Of a stretch of DNA of 44,574 bases, positions 7,109 to 15,825 are shown one piece after another (the first letter of the stretch is position 1; each line of letters begins with the position of its first letter). The position numbers were made by a program, and so were the translations under genes. Source of the stretch: Bacteroidota bacterium (GTDB taxonomy: Bacteria; Bacteroidota; Bacteroidia; Chitinophagales; Chitinophagaceae); assembly GCA_018268075.1 (NCBI GenBank), contig JAFDXH010000273.1, positions 1 to 44,574 of the forward strand, read 5' to 3'. The notes beneath the pieces are model-generated. The model did no database searches and was not told where the DNA came from. It worked only from the letters and a program-made list of their open reading frames with translations.

Positions 7109-8479
7109 ATGAACATGCAAAAAGATATAACCATTGTGGGCGCAGGTTTGGTAGGGTCATTGCTTTCAATTTTTTTGTCTAAGCGGGCGCATAAGGTTAC
7201 AATTTATGAACGCCGTGCTGATATGAGAATAAATAATGCTGCAGCAGGAAGGTCTATCAATCTTGCCTTGAGCGATAGAGGTATCCGGGCACTTGAGAAA
7301 GCCGGATTGATGGGGGAAGTCGAAAAGATTTGTATTCCCATGCATGGCCGTTATGTACATCTTGCCGATGGTAGTAGCAATTTTCAACCTTATGGAAAAG
7401 AGGGGCAGTACATTAATTCTATTTCACGAGCCGACTTGAACATACTTTTATTAAATGCATGTGAACAAAATGAAGTAGCACTTAATTTTTCTCTCAAATG
7501 CGATCAGATAGATTTTGATAAAAATGAAATTTCCTTTGTGGATGGATATTCTGAAAATATCCGGATAGAAAAACCAGATATTATTTTTGGTGCCGATGGC
7601 TCTTATTCTGCTTCTCGATTGCAGCATCAGGTTCATTCTTCTATGTTTGATTATCATCAGTTTTATATTGATTATGGCTACAAAGAATTAAGTATTCCGC
7701 CGGGAAAGAATGGAGAATTTTTATTAGAAAAAAATGCACTTCATATCTGGCCAAGGGGTAATTATATGTTAATTGCTTTGCCTAATATGAATGGCAGCTT
7801 TACAGCTACATTATTTTTTCCATTTCATGGTGAACCCTCTTTTGAATCATTAAAAACACCAGATCAGGTTAATGAATTTTTTAAAACCACTTTTAAAGAT
7901 GTATTCCCTCAGATGACTACATTAGAAGAAGATTATTTTACCAATCCGGCTTCGCCCCTGGTTACTGTTAAATGTTATCCCTGGGTCAGGGATAATCACT
8001 TTTCATTGATAGGCGATGCTGCACATGCTATGGTACCTTTTTTTGGCCAAGGTATGAATTGTGGTTTTGAGGATTGTTTTGTATTAGATAGCCTGATAGA
8101 AAAATATGGAGATGATTGGCACACGATTTTAGAAAAATTTCAGGATTCCAGAAAGCCCAATGCAGATGCTATTGCAGACATGGCCTTAAATAATTTTGTG
8201 GAGATGAGGAATAAAGTAGCCGATGAAGGATTTATTCTTCAGAAAAAAATTGAATCCTGGTTTGCAGGGATGTACCCCACAAAGTGGATTCCTGCTTATT
8301 CGATGGTAACCTTTAATCCGGATATATCGTACAGTGAAGCATTAAGGCGCGGACAGATTCAGGATAGAATAATGGAAGAAGTGCTGGAGTTAGAAAATAT
8401 AAAAGACGATTGGAAAAACAGCAGAGTAGAAAATGCTATTATCTCAGGCTACCAAAAATATTTTAATGAAAAAATTTAG
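7109..8479 (+). CDS. kmo: Kynurenine 3-monooxygenase
   Basis: This FAD- and NADPH-dependent enzyme hydroxylates L-kynurenine to 3-hydroxykynurenine in tryptophan breakdown. The 456-residue protein has an N-terminal dinucleotide motif (GAGLVGS from residue 11). The second FAD motif is GDAAHAMVPFFGQGMNCGFE, beginning at G302. The FGQGMNCGFEDC stretch is diagnostic for kynurenine monooxygenases within this hydroxylase family. The start at 7109 lies 47 bases after holA. No other kynurenine-pathway gene such as kynureninase or 3-hydroxyanthranilate dioxygenase is in the window, although glutaryl-CoA dehydrogenase, two genes downstream, acts lower in tryptophan and lysine catabolism. No C-terminal membrane helix is evident, unlike the mitochondrial enzyme. 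Confidence 0.93.
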   Translation: MNMQKDITIVGAGLVGSLLSIFLSKRAHKVTIYERRADMRINNAAAGRSINLALSDRGIRALEKAGLMGEVEKICIPMHGRYVHLADGSSNFQPYGKEGQYINSISRADLNILLLNACEQNEVALNFSLKCDQIDFDKNEISFVDGYSENIRIEKPDIIFGADGSYSASRLQHQVHSSMFDYHQFYIDYGYKELSIPPGKNGEFLLEKNALHIWPRGNYMLIALPNMNGSFTATLFFPFHGEPSFESLKTPDQVNEFFKTTFKDVFPQMTTLEEDYFTNPASPLVTVKCYPWVRDNHFSLIGDAAHAMVPFFGQGMNCGFEDCFVLDSLIEKYGDDWHTILEKFQDSRKPNADAIADMALNNFVEMRNKVADEGFILQKKIESWFAGMYPTKWIPAYSMVTFNPDISYSEALRRGQIQDRIMEEVLELENIKDDWKNSRVENAIISGYQKYFNEKI

Positions 8480-8537
8480 GTTGCTTTGCTATAATTGATT
8501 TAGGAGTAATAGGTAAATAAAATGGATAAATTAAAAT

Positions 8538-9338
8538 ATGGATAGACAATTTTTAGTGAGCCGGATAAAAGAGAAAAAGAATTTTTTATGTGTAGGGCTG
8601 GACACCGATGCTGATAAAATTCCTGACGATTTAAAGGCAAAAAAGTATTCTCTTTTTGAATTTAACCGGCGTATTATTGATGAAACGATTGACTATTGTG
8701 TTGCCTACAAGATCAATACTGCGTTTTACGAAGCACAAGGAAGTAAGGGCTGGGAGCAAATGCAGAAAACGGTAGAGTATATTCCTTCATCTCATTTTAA
8801 AATTGCGGATGCAAAAAGAGGAGATATCGGAAATACATCTCACCAATATGCAAAAGCATTTTTTGTAAATATGCCCTTTGATGCTATTACTGTTTCACCT
8901 TACATGGGTAATGATAGCGTAACACCTTTTTTAAGTTATAAAGATAAATGGACCATAGTTCTGGCGCTTACAAGTAACGTAGGCTCCAAAGATTTTGAGC
9001 AACAAAAAATAGGAAACAATTTACTGTATGAATCTGTGATTAAAACAGTAGCCAGTTGGGGTACTGCTGATAATTTAATGTTTGTAGTAGGTGCAACAAA
9101 GGCGTTGGACTTGAAAAGAATCAGAGAAATTATTCCCAATCATTTTATTTTGATACCAGGTGTTGGCGCACAAGGTGGAAGTATGGAGGATGTTGTAAAA
9201 TACGGATTAACAGGTGATGGCGGCTTGCTGGTAAACGTTTCCAGAGAAATTATCTATGCCGGAAACGGAAAAAATTTTGCAAAAGAGGCTGGAAAAATTG
9301 CAAAGAGATACGATACAAATATGAAAAGCTATCTTTGA
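8538..9338 (+). CDS. pyrF: Orotidine 5'-phosphate decarboxylase (type 2)
   Basis: The enzyme converts OMP to UMP, the last step of de novo pyrimidine synthesis. The 266-residue protein is a TIM barrel with the catalytic signature DAKRGDIGNTS, giving D91, K93 and D96. The opening FLCVGLDTDADKIP supplies the phosphate and ribose contacts. The longer length and the signature place it in the type 2 (PyrF-II) branch rather than the roughly 230-residue E. coli type. The gap to kmo is 58 bases and to the next gene 17, so it likely shares a transcript with them. Confidence 0.96.
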   Translation: MDRQFLVSRIKEKKNFLCVGLDTDADKIPDDLKAKKYSLFEFNRRIIDETIDYCVAYKINTAFYEAQGSKGWEQMQKTVEYIPSSHFKIADAKRGDIGNTSHQYAKAFFVNMPFDAITVSPYMGNDSVTPFLSYKDKWTIVLALTSNVGSKDFEQQKIGNNLLYESVIKTVASWGTADNLMFVVGATKALDLKRIREIIPNHFILIPGVGAQGGSMEDVVKYGLTGDGGLLVNVSREIIYAGNGKNFAKEAGKIAKRYDTNMKSYL

Positions 9339-9355
9339 AAATATAATACATATAC

Positions 9356-10534
9356 ATGGCACAGGATTTATTTCAATCTCCGGATTATTTTAATATAGAC
9401 GAACTACTTACCGATGAGCAAAAACTCATTCGCGAGAGCGTAAGGAACTATGTGAAAAAGGATATTTCACCTATCATTGAGGAGTATGCGCAGCAGGCAA
9501 AATTTCCCGAACAAATTGTAAAGCAATTGGGGGATCTTGGATGTTTTGGCCCTACAGTGCCTCAGCAATACGGTGGAGGAGGCCTTGATTATGTATCGTA
9601 TGGACTAATGATGCAGGAACTGGAGCGTGGTGATAGTGGTGTAAGAAGTACAGCAAGTGTGCAAGGCTCTCTGGTCATGTTTCCCATCTTTGCTTATGGC
9701 AATGAGGAGCAGAAAAATAAATATTTACCCAAGCTCGCCAGTGGCGAGTGGTTGGGATGCTTTGGTCTTACAGAACCTAATTATGGAAGCGACCCTTCTT
9801 CAATGATTACGAATTTTAAAGATGCTGGCGATCATGTAATCTTAAATGGAAGTAAGATGTGGATCAGCAATGCGCCTTATTCTAAAGTGGCTGTGGTGTG
9901 GGCAAAGAACGAAAATGGAGAAATTCAAGGCCTTATCTTAGAAAGAGGAATGGAGGGATTTACCACTCCAGAAACTCATGGAAAGTGGAGCCTCAGGGCA
10001 AGTGCTACAGGAGAACTTGTATTTGATAACGTAAAGGTTCCAAAAGAAAATATATTGCCCGGCGTAAAAGGTTTAAAGGGGCCTTTAAGTTGTCTTACTA
10101 AAGCTCGGTTTGGAATTGCGTGGGGTGCAGTAGGCGCAGCAATGGATTGTTACGATACGGCTCTCCGTTACTCTAAGGAAAGAATTCAATTTGACAGGCC
10201 AATAGGCGGATTTCAATTGCAACAAAAGAAACTTGCTGAAATGATTACCGAAATTACCAAAGCACAATTACTCAACTGGCGGGTAGGCGTATTGATGGAT
10301 AAAGGAAAAGCCACACCCCAGCAGGTAAGTATGGCTAAGAGAAATGGTTGTGAAATTGCTACAAATATTGCGCGTGATGCAAGACAAATATTAGGCGGCA
10401 TGGGCATTACAGGAGAATTTTCTGTAATGAGGCACATGATGAACTTGGAAAGTGTAATAACCTATGAAGGCACTCATGATGTTCACCTGTTGATTACCGG
10501 AATGGATGTTACCGGTATCAATGCATTTAAATAA
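9356..10534 (+). CDS. gcdH: Glutaryl-CoA dehydrogenase (acyl-CoA dehydrogenase family)
   Basis: This FAD enzyme oxidises and decarboxylates glutaryl-CoA to crotonyl-CoA in lysine and tryptophan degradation. The 392-residue protein has the acyl-CoA dehydrogenase fold. Motif FGLTEPNYGSDPSSM lies near residue 138 and the catalytic glutamate is E371 in the segment YEGTHDVH. The ERGDSGVRSTASVQGSLVM segment and the TGINAFK ending match the glutaryl-CoA branch rather than short-chain dehydrogenases. An electron-transfer flavoprotein is required but is not in the window. Assignment to glutaryl-CoA rests on recalled family similarity, so another acyl-CoA substrate is possible. Confidence 0.87.
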   Translation: MAQDLFQSPDYFNIDELLTDEQKLIRESVRNYVKKDISPIIEEYAQQAKFPEQIVKQLGDLGCFGPTVPQQYGGGGLDYVSYGLMMQELERGDSGVRSTASVQGSLVMFPIFAYGNEEQKNKYLPKLASGEWLGCFGLTEPNYGSDPSSMITNFKDAGDHVILNGSKMWISNAPYSKVAVVWAKNENGEIQGLILERGMEGFTTPETHGKWSLRASATGELVFDNVKVPKENILPGVKGLKGPLSCLTKARFGIAWGAVGAAMDCYDTALRYSKERIQFDRPIGGFQLQQKKLAEMITEITKAQLLNWRVGVLMDKGKATPQQVSMAKRNGCEIATNIARDARQILGGMGITGEFSVMRHMMNLESVITYEGTHDVHLLITGMDVTGINAFK

Positions 10535-10541
10535 TACTTCA

Positions 10542-11087
10542 ATGTCTTCAAAAATGAATAAATCTATTTTCCTGATTGGTTTCATGGGAACCGGGAAATC
10601 TTATTGGTCCAAAATATGGGCTGAAAAATATGGACTGGCACACTATGATCTCGACAGTATTATTGAGAATGCATTTGCCATGACTATTGAGGAAATTTTT
10701 GAGAAGGAAGGAGAGGATAAATTCAGGCAAATCGAAACATTAAATTTAAAAAAGTTTGAAAATAAAAAGGGGTTTTTTCTCGCTTGCGGCGGAGGTACGC
10801 CCTGCTATTTTGATAATTTGGATTGGATGAAAAAATCAGGAACGGTAATTTATTTAAAAGCAACTCCGGAATATTTACTCAACCGAGTAATGGATGAAAA
10901 GGAAAAAAGGCCTCTTTTAAAAAAAGTAAACACAGCAGAACTTTTATATTTTATTGAAAAAAAATTAGGTGAGCGTGAAAGGTTTTATGATGAGGCGCAT
11001 TATATTTTGGATGCACAACAATTGACAGAAAAATCATTACACTTTATTTTTGAAGAAAACGGTTCTGCATTGATTAAAGCATCATAG
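10542..11087 (+). CDS. aroK: Shikimate kinase
   Basis: The enzyme phosphorylates shikimate on the route to chorismate and the aromatic amino acids. With the ATG at 10542 the protein has 181 residues. It shows the P-loop GFMGTGKS (G13-S20), the shikimate-binding aspartate D38 in YDLDSI, FRQIE with the substrate arginine, the LACGGGTP loop, and the lid region with RPLL. The frame extends upstream to 10506 inside the preceding gene, but those extra residues do not resemble the family. The ATG at 10554 is the main alternative start and gives a four-residue shorter protein. The start lies 7 bases after the dehydrogenase stop. Confidence 0.94.
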   Translation: MSSKMNKSIFLIGFMGTGKSYWSKIWAEKYGLAHYDLDSIIENAFAMTIEEIFEKEGEDKFRQIETLNLKKFENKKGFFLACGGGTPCYFDNLDWMKKSGTVIYLKATPEYLLNRVMDEKEKRPLLKKVNTAELLYFIEKKLGERERFYDEAHYILDAQQLTEKSLHFIFEENGSALIKAS

Positions 11088-11090
11088 ATT

Positions 11091-11492
11091 ATGAATAGAA
11101 AATTTTTAATTTCAGGAATATTGTTAAGCGCACTTTCTGTGGCATTAGGCGCGTTTGCAGCCCATGGGCTCAAGCAGGTTGTTTCAGATTATGCTGTTCA
11201 GATTTTTGAAACAGGAGTCCGGTACCAATTTTATCATGCTTTTGCTTTGATACTTACCGGAATACTATACAGTGAAGCCAAGCATAAAATGGCCAAATGG
11301 AGTGGATACTTGTTCATTGCAGGTATTATTTTATTTAGTGGCTCTTTATATGCACTTACTTTTATAAAAGCAGCAGTGCTGCCAGGCTATAATTGGGTGG
11401 GCGCCATTACACCTTTGGGCGGGCTATGTTTTATCTTAGGATGGTTGGTTTTAGCCTTTAGCCTGCGTAGGGCAAAAGGCCAAAACCTTTAG
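11091..11492 (+). CDS. DUF423-family membrane protein
   Basis: This is a 133-residue membrane protein with four helices. The family signatures are visible in order: ALGAFAAHGL near residues 20-29, GVRYQFYHAFAL near 42-53, FSGSLYALTF near 82-91, and ITPLGGLCFILGW near 105-118. The function of the family is not established. It begins 3 bases after aroK and is probably translated from the same message. Confidence 0.92.
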   Translation: MNRKFLISGILLSALSVALGAFAAHGLKQVVSDYAVQIFETGVRYQFYHAFALILTGILYSEAKHKMAKWSGYLFIAGIILFSGSLYALTFIKAAVLPGYNWVGAITPLGGLCFILGWLVLAFSLRRAKGQNL

Positions 11493-11526
11493 ATGGAACA
11501 ATCCCTTTAAAAAATATCCATTTCTC

Positions 11527-11534
11527 TATCTTTG
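11527..11534 (+). promoter_or_regulatory. Putative Bacteroidota -7 box upstream of ftsK
   Basis: TATCTTTG fits TAnnTTTG and ends 6 bases before the ATG at 11541. It is identical in sequence and nearly identical in position to the box before holA. No clear -33 element is visible. Confidence 0.4.
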
Positions 11535-11540
11535 CGCACA

Positions 11541-14003
11541 ATGGCATCGAAAAAAAATAATCCCAAAAAGAAGAAGGCACCCGCTTCTTCTTCCCTTAAG
11601 GCAGATAAAACTGAAAAATTAGAAGTAAAGAAAATTCTTCGTGATGAGCGCTCGCATAAAATTGCCGGCGTTATTTGTATTTTAATTGCATTCTTTCTTT
11701 TCATTGCGTTTACTTCCTATTTATTTACCTGGCAGCAGGATCAATCCAAAGTATTGCAAGGGGCAAATATATTGCTGCCGGGCCATAATCAGTCTATTGC
11801 AAATGCTATGGGCGCTGCCGGCGCGTATTTTTCAGATATTTTCTTTCGTAGTGGTTTTGGCATTGCTTCTTATTTATTTTGCCTATTCTTGTTTGTACTT
11901 GGCGTAAATTTATTTGCACCCAAAAAGATTTTTTCTCTCAGCCGCAATATTCGCTATGTCATTACAGGATTGATTGTGATAAGTGTATGTGCATCATTTT
12001 TAATGCATAGTCAGGCGCCACATTCTGGCGAATCAGCACCCGAGTTTTTTTGGGGTGGAAAGGTAGGGGATATGATAAATGAATGGCTGCAACAAATAAT
12101 CGGCTACACCGGCACTGCTGCATTGTTATTAGTTTTATTCCTGAGTTATGTAATATGGAGGTTTAATCCTTCATTTAATTTTAAGAAAAAGGTTAAAGAG
12201 GATGACGATAGTTATTTATCAATGCAAAATGAAGATGAAGTAGAGGATGAAGTAGAGGATGAAGATGAGTTGCCGGCACTTGTTCCTGTCACCGAAGGCA
12301 ATATTCAGGCGATAGAAAAAAACCAAACACCATTTGAATTGATAGACAGGAATGAAGAAACAGACACTGGATCTGAAAAAATAAAACCGGTATCCAAAAA
12401 TATTGTTTCGAATAAAAATTCCTTGTCGCTCGAAGTGAAGAATGCTGAAAATATTGAAGAAGAAATTACACCTGTAGCACCCTTAACGGCAAAGCAAAAA
12501 ATGGAGCAGGATCCTTATGACCCCATACTGGATCTCAGAAATTACAAATACCCGCAGGTAGATCTTTTGGAAACACACGGAAGCGAGAAAATAGTACAGG
12601 ATACCAGCGAATTGGAAAATAATAAAAACCAAATCCAAACTACACTGTTGAATTATGATATTGCAATTGATAAAATATCTGCTACAGTAGGCCCTACGGT
12701 CACCTTATATGAAATTATTCCATCTAAAGGTGTTCGTATATCAAGAATAAGAAACTTGGAAGATGATATTGCACTAAGCCTTTCGGCATTAGGTATCAGA
12801 ATTATTGCTCCCATACCCGGCAAAGGCACTATTGGTATAGAAGTGCCCAACCTAAAAAAATCTGTAGTAAGCATGAAGACTTTGCTGGCCTCAGAAAAAT
12901 TCACCAATAATAATTTTTTGCTTCCTATTGCCATTGGCAAAAAAATTGACAATGAAAATTTTATTGTGGATCTGGCTACTATGCCACATTTGCTTATGGC
13001 CGGGGCCACAGGGCAAGGTAAATCAGTTGGGCTTAATGCTATTCTGGTTTCTTTACTTTACAAAAAGCATCCATCACAATTAAAGTTAGTTTTAATAGAT
13101 CCTAAAAAAGTAGAGTTAAGCATTTATAAAAGTATTGAAAAGCATTTTCTGGCAAAATTGCCCGGCGAGGAAGAAGCTATTATCACTGATACTAAAAAGG
13201 TAATCCATACACTGAATGCCTTATGCACCTTGATGGATATTCGCTACGATCTGTTAAAGGAAGCAGGCACAAGAAATATAAAGGAATACAACCAAAAATT
13301 TGCTGCAAGAAAATTAAACCCGGAAAAGGGGCATGAATTTCTGCCATTTATTGTACTGGTAATTGATGAATTTGCTGATCTGATAATGACTGCAGGCAAG
13401 GAAGTAGAAATGCCTATTGCGCGCTTGGCACAGCTTGCCCGTGCTGTTGGTATTCATTTAATAATCGCTACTCAAAGGCCGTCGGTAAATATCATTACTG
13501 GTACTATCAAGGCTAATTTCCCGGTGCGTGTAGCTTTTAAAGTAAGTAGCAAAATTGATAGCCGTACCATTCTTGACACTGGAGGCGCGGAGCAGCTAAT
13601 AGGTAAAGGGGATATGCTTATCAGTTATAATGGGGAAATTACCCGTTTGCAATGTGCATTTGTAGATACGCCCGAGGTAGATAAAGTAACAGATTTTATT
13701 GGTGAGCAACAAGGCTATGCTGAGGCATTCAAATTACCGGAATATGTAGATGAAAAAGAGTTTGAAAATAAATCTTTTGATGCATCCGAAAGGGATCCAC
13801 TTTTTGAAGAGGCTGCTCGAATCATAGTAAGTACCCAAAGTGGAAGTACTTCTTTATTACAGAGAAGAATGAAATTGGGATACAATCGTGCAGGCAGACT
13901 GATGGATCAGTTAGAGGCGGCAGGCATTGTAGGCCCTAATCAGGGAAGCAAAGTGAGAGATGTACTGGTAAAAACTGAAGCCGACCTGCAGCTTTATATT
14001 TAG
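11541..14003 (+). CDS. ftsK: DNA translocase FtsK/SpoIIIE
   Basis: This hexameric pump moves chromosomal DNA through the closing septum and activates dimer resolution. I set the start at the ATG at 11541; the in-frame TTG at 11532 lies within the promoter-like box. The 820-residue protein has a basic N-terminus and about four membrane helices (residues about 30-210). An acidic low-complexity linker follows (repeated EDEVEDE near 230-245), then the motor domain. Walker A is GATGQGKS with K494 and Walker B is VLVIDEFADL. The C-terminal gamma winged helix covers the last 70 residues (LLQRRMKLGYNRAGRLMDQL), which reads KOPS-type sites. The linker is short compared with E. coli FtsK, as usual outside Gammaproteobacteria. 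Confidence 0.97.
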   Translation: MASKKNNPKKKKAPASSSLKADKTEKLEVKKILRDERSHKIAGVICILIAFFLFIAFTSYLFTWQQDQSKVLQGANILLPGHNQSIANAMGAAGAYFSDIFFRSGFGIASYLFCLFLFVLGVNLFAPKKIFSLSRNIRYVITGLIVISVCASFLMHSQAPHSGESAPEFFWGGKVGDMINEWLQQIIGYTGTAALLLVLFLSYVIWRFNPSFNFKKKVKEDDDSYLSMQNEDEVEDEVEDEDELPALVPVTEGNIQAIEKNQTPFELIDRNEETDTGSEKIKPVSKNIVSNKNSLSLEVKNAENIEEEITPVAPLTAKQKMEQDPYDPILDLRNYKYPQVDLLETHGSEKIVQDTSELENNKNQIQTTLLNYDIAIDKISATVGPTVTLYEIIPSKGVRISRIRNLEDDIALSLSALGIRIIAPIPGKGTIGIEVPNLKKSVVSMKTLLASEKFTNNNFLLPIAIGKKIDNENFIVDLATMPHLLMAGATGQGKSVGLNAILVSLLYKKHPSQLKLVLIDPKKVELSIYKSIEKHFLAKLPGEEEAIITDTKKVIHTLNALCTLMDIRYDLLKEAGTRNIKEYNQKFAARKLNPEKGHEFLPFIVLVIDEFADLIMTAGKEVEMPIARLAQLARAVGIHLIIATQRPSVNIITGTIKANFPVRVAFKVSSKIDSRTILDTGGAEQLIGKGDMLISYNGEITRLQCAFVDTPEVDKVTDFIGEQQGYAEAFKLPEYVDEKEFENKSFDASERDPLFEEAARIIVSTQSGSTSLLQRRMKLGYNRAGRLMDQLEAAGIVGPNQGSKVRDVLVKTEADLQLYI

Positions 14004-14139
14004 AAGCCGCACCGTCTCAAAATATTTTGCCAAATGGTTCGTTTAACAAAGCGCTTTATCGCATAAGTGAAAGAATAAAACTTCCTGGGCGTTTTACAAT
14101 ATTATGATTTGCTAATAGGTATTTAAAGGGGAGTTAATT

Positions 14140-14147
14140 TATATTTG
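14140..14147 (+). promoter_or_regulatory. Putative -7 box upstream of the phosphoethanolamine transferase gene
   Basis: TATATTTG fits TAnnTTTG 19 bases before the ATG at 14167. The nearest upstream TTTG (14108-14111) is 28 bases away, longer than the usual 19-23, so the site is tentative. Confidence 0.35.
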
Positions 14148-14166
14148 ATACCAATTATATTTCTTT

Positions 14167-15825
14167 ATGAATATTAAAAAGTTACTTTTTTATTACCTGA
14201 TCATTTCACTACTTACAATTTTAGTATTATTTCCAGATCTGGTTTTCTTTGTAAAAAATGATGTTGTGAATTATGCAATAAGTGGGTTCCTGATTGTTCA
14301 AGTATTATTATTTATTCCGGTATTTTTCTTCAGCCGATTCCTAAAAGTTTACTATTGGATCTTGGCTATTTTAGTTTCATTTACTCCCATAATGTTGATT
14401 TCTGTTTTTTATATGAACATACAGGTAAATGCAGAAATGATGGGGCTTGTAATGGATACTAATATAGAGGAAGTGAAAGAATTGCTGGGGTGGAAAATTG
14501 TATTGGTTATTCTGGCAATGATCTTTTGTGCATGGCTTTTTTTAAAATTGGCATCCAGGCTTCCCTCTAAAATAGGCTGGAAGCATGGCCTGATCATTTC
14601 TTTAATCGGCGTTTTTTCTTTTGGCCTACTACCATTCATCCGCACTCGTAAATTGAAATATTATTATACCGTTATCCGAAATACGTATCGTACTTATTAT
14701 CCATTTAGGCTGGGCACTACTTTCGATTTGATAGAGAGCCAATTAGGAAACATGAAAAAATACAAAGAGGTAACAAAAAATTTTACTTTTAATGCAGTGA
14801 AAACAGATTCTGCAGACACTGGCAGGCACATTTATATTTTAGTAGTAGGGGAGGCTTCACGCTACGATCATTGGGCTATTAATGGCTATCCACGCCCTAC
14901 ATCTCCTGAAGTGGAGAAGTTAAATAATTTTTTTACATTTCATGATGTGTCCTCCGGGGGCACTATGACTATATTAAGTGTTCCTCAATTAATTACCCGT
15001 GCTGACCCTTCTGATTATGACAGGCACACTAAGGAGAAAAGTATATTGGCTGCATTTAAAGAAGCCGGGTTCTATACTGCATGGATATCTAACCAATCGC
15101 ACTATGGCCTTACAGGAAATATTGGTATGCATTTTAATGATGGCGATACAGCTATGTACAGTGGCCACGGCGAAAACGAAACGAACTTTACAGGTAACTA
15201 TGATGAGACAATTCTGCCAATGGTGCAGAGCGTGATAGATAATCATCCTACAAAAGATATTTTTTTAATTGTGCATCTGATAGGGAGCCATTGGAGGTAT
15301 GTATTAAGGTATCCGCCTGCTTTCCAAAAATTTGCCCCTACATCTGATAGGAACCATACATTGATTACCAGACCATCTAAAAATGAGATCATAAATGAGT
15401 ATGACAACTCCATACTATACACAGATTATATTCTTTCGCGGTTAACTGGAATTTTAAAACAAACTAATGCAGTAAGTTCCTTTCTATTCGTATCAGATCA
15501 TGGCGAAAATCTTGATGATAATAATGATGGAATGTATTTTCATTCATATCAACCTACATTAGCTACCGCTCATGTACCTCTATTCTTATGGTTTAGTGAT
15601 TCTTATGCACAAAAGTATCCTGATATTTTAAGTAACTTAAAAGCCAATGAAAATCAAAAGGCATCTTCGGCAGAAGATGTATTCTATACGCTAATTAATG
15701 TGGGTAGGCTTTCCATCACTGGTTTTGACAGCAGCCGAAATTTGGCAGGGAAACAATTTGTGCCTTCTGCTCAGAAAGTACTCGGAGATGAAGGAAAGTT
15801 GTACAATTTTAAAGATCTTCGTTAG
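14167..15825 (+). CDS. Phosphoethanolamine transferase-like (EptA/MCR relatives)
   Basis: Members of this alkaline-phosphatase-like family move phosphoethanolamine from a phospholipid to lipid A or glycans on the outer face of the inner membrane. The 552-residue protein has about five N-terminal helices (residues about 1-165), then a periplasmic catalytic domain. VVGEASRYDHW supplies the metal glutamate, SGGTMTILSVP the nucleophile (T268 by alignment with the MCR-1 C-G-T-S-T motif), HLIGSH a substrate histidine, and SDHGEN metal ligands. The periplasmic domain contains no cysteine at all, whereas EptA and MCR-1 have conserved disulfides. The stop overlaps the convergent deacetylase stop by 3 bases. 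The acceptor could be lipid A or the neighbouring polysaccharide. Confidence 0.88.
   Translation: MNIKKLLFYYLIISLLTILVLFPDLVFFVKNDVVNYAISGFLIVQVLLFIPVFFFSRFLKVYYWILAILVSFTPIMLISVFYMNIQVNAEMMGLVMDTNIEEVKELLGWKIVLVILAMIFCAWLFLKLASRLPSKIGWKHGLIISLIGVFSFGLLPFIRTRKLKYYYTVIRNTYRTYYPFRLGTTFDLIESQLGNMKKYKEVTKNFTFNAVKTDSADTGRHIYILVVGEASRYDHWAINGYPRPTSPEVEKLNNFFTFHDVSSGGTMTILSVPQLITRADPSDYDRHTKEKSILAAFKEAGFYTAWISNQSHYGLTGNIGMHFNDGDTAMYSGHGENETNFTGNYDETILPMVQSVIDNHPTKDIFLIVHLIGSHWRYVLRYPPAFQKFAPTSDRNHTLITRPSKNEIINEYDNSILYTDYILSRLTGILKQTNAVSSFLFVSDHGENLDDNNDGMYFHSYQPTLATAHVPLFLWFSDSYAQKYPDILSNLKANENQKASSAEDVFYTLINVGRLSITGFDSSRNLAGKQFVPSAQKVLGDEGKLYNFKDLR

Noticed and set aside
10506-10541. Upstream ATG codons for shikimate kinase inside gcdH
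   Set aside because: The extension would overlap the preceding gene and has no similarity to the family; the protein is of normal length from 10542.
12653-13009. Minus-strand 118-codon frame inside ftsK
   Set aside because: It is antisense to the highly conserved motor-domain region and has no recognisable domain.
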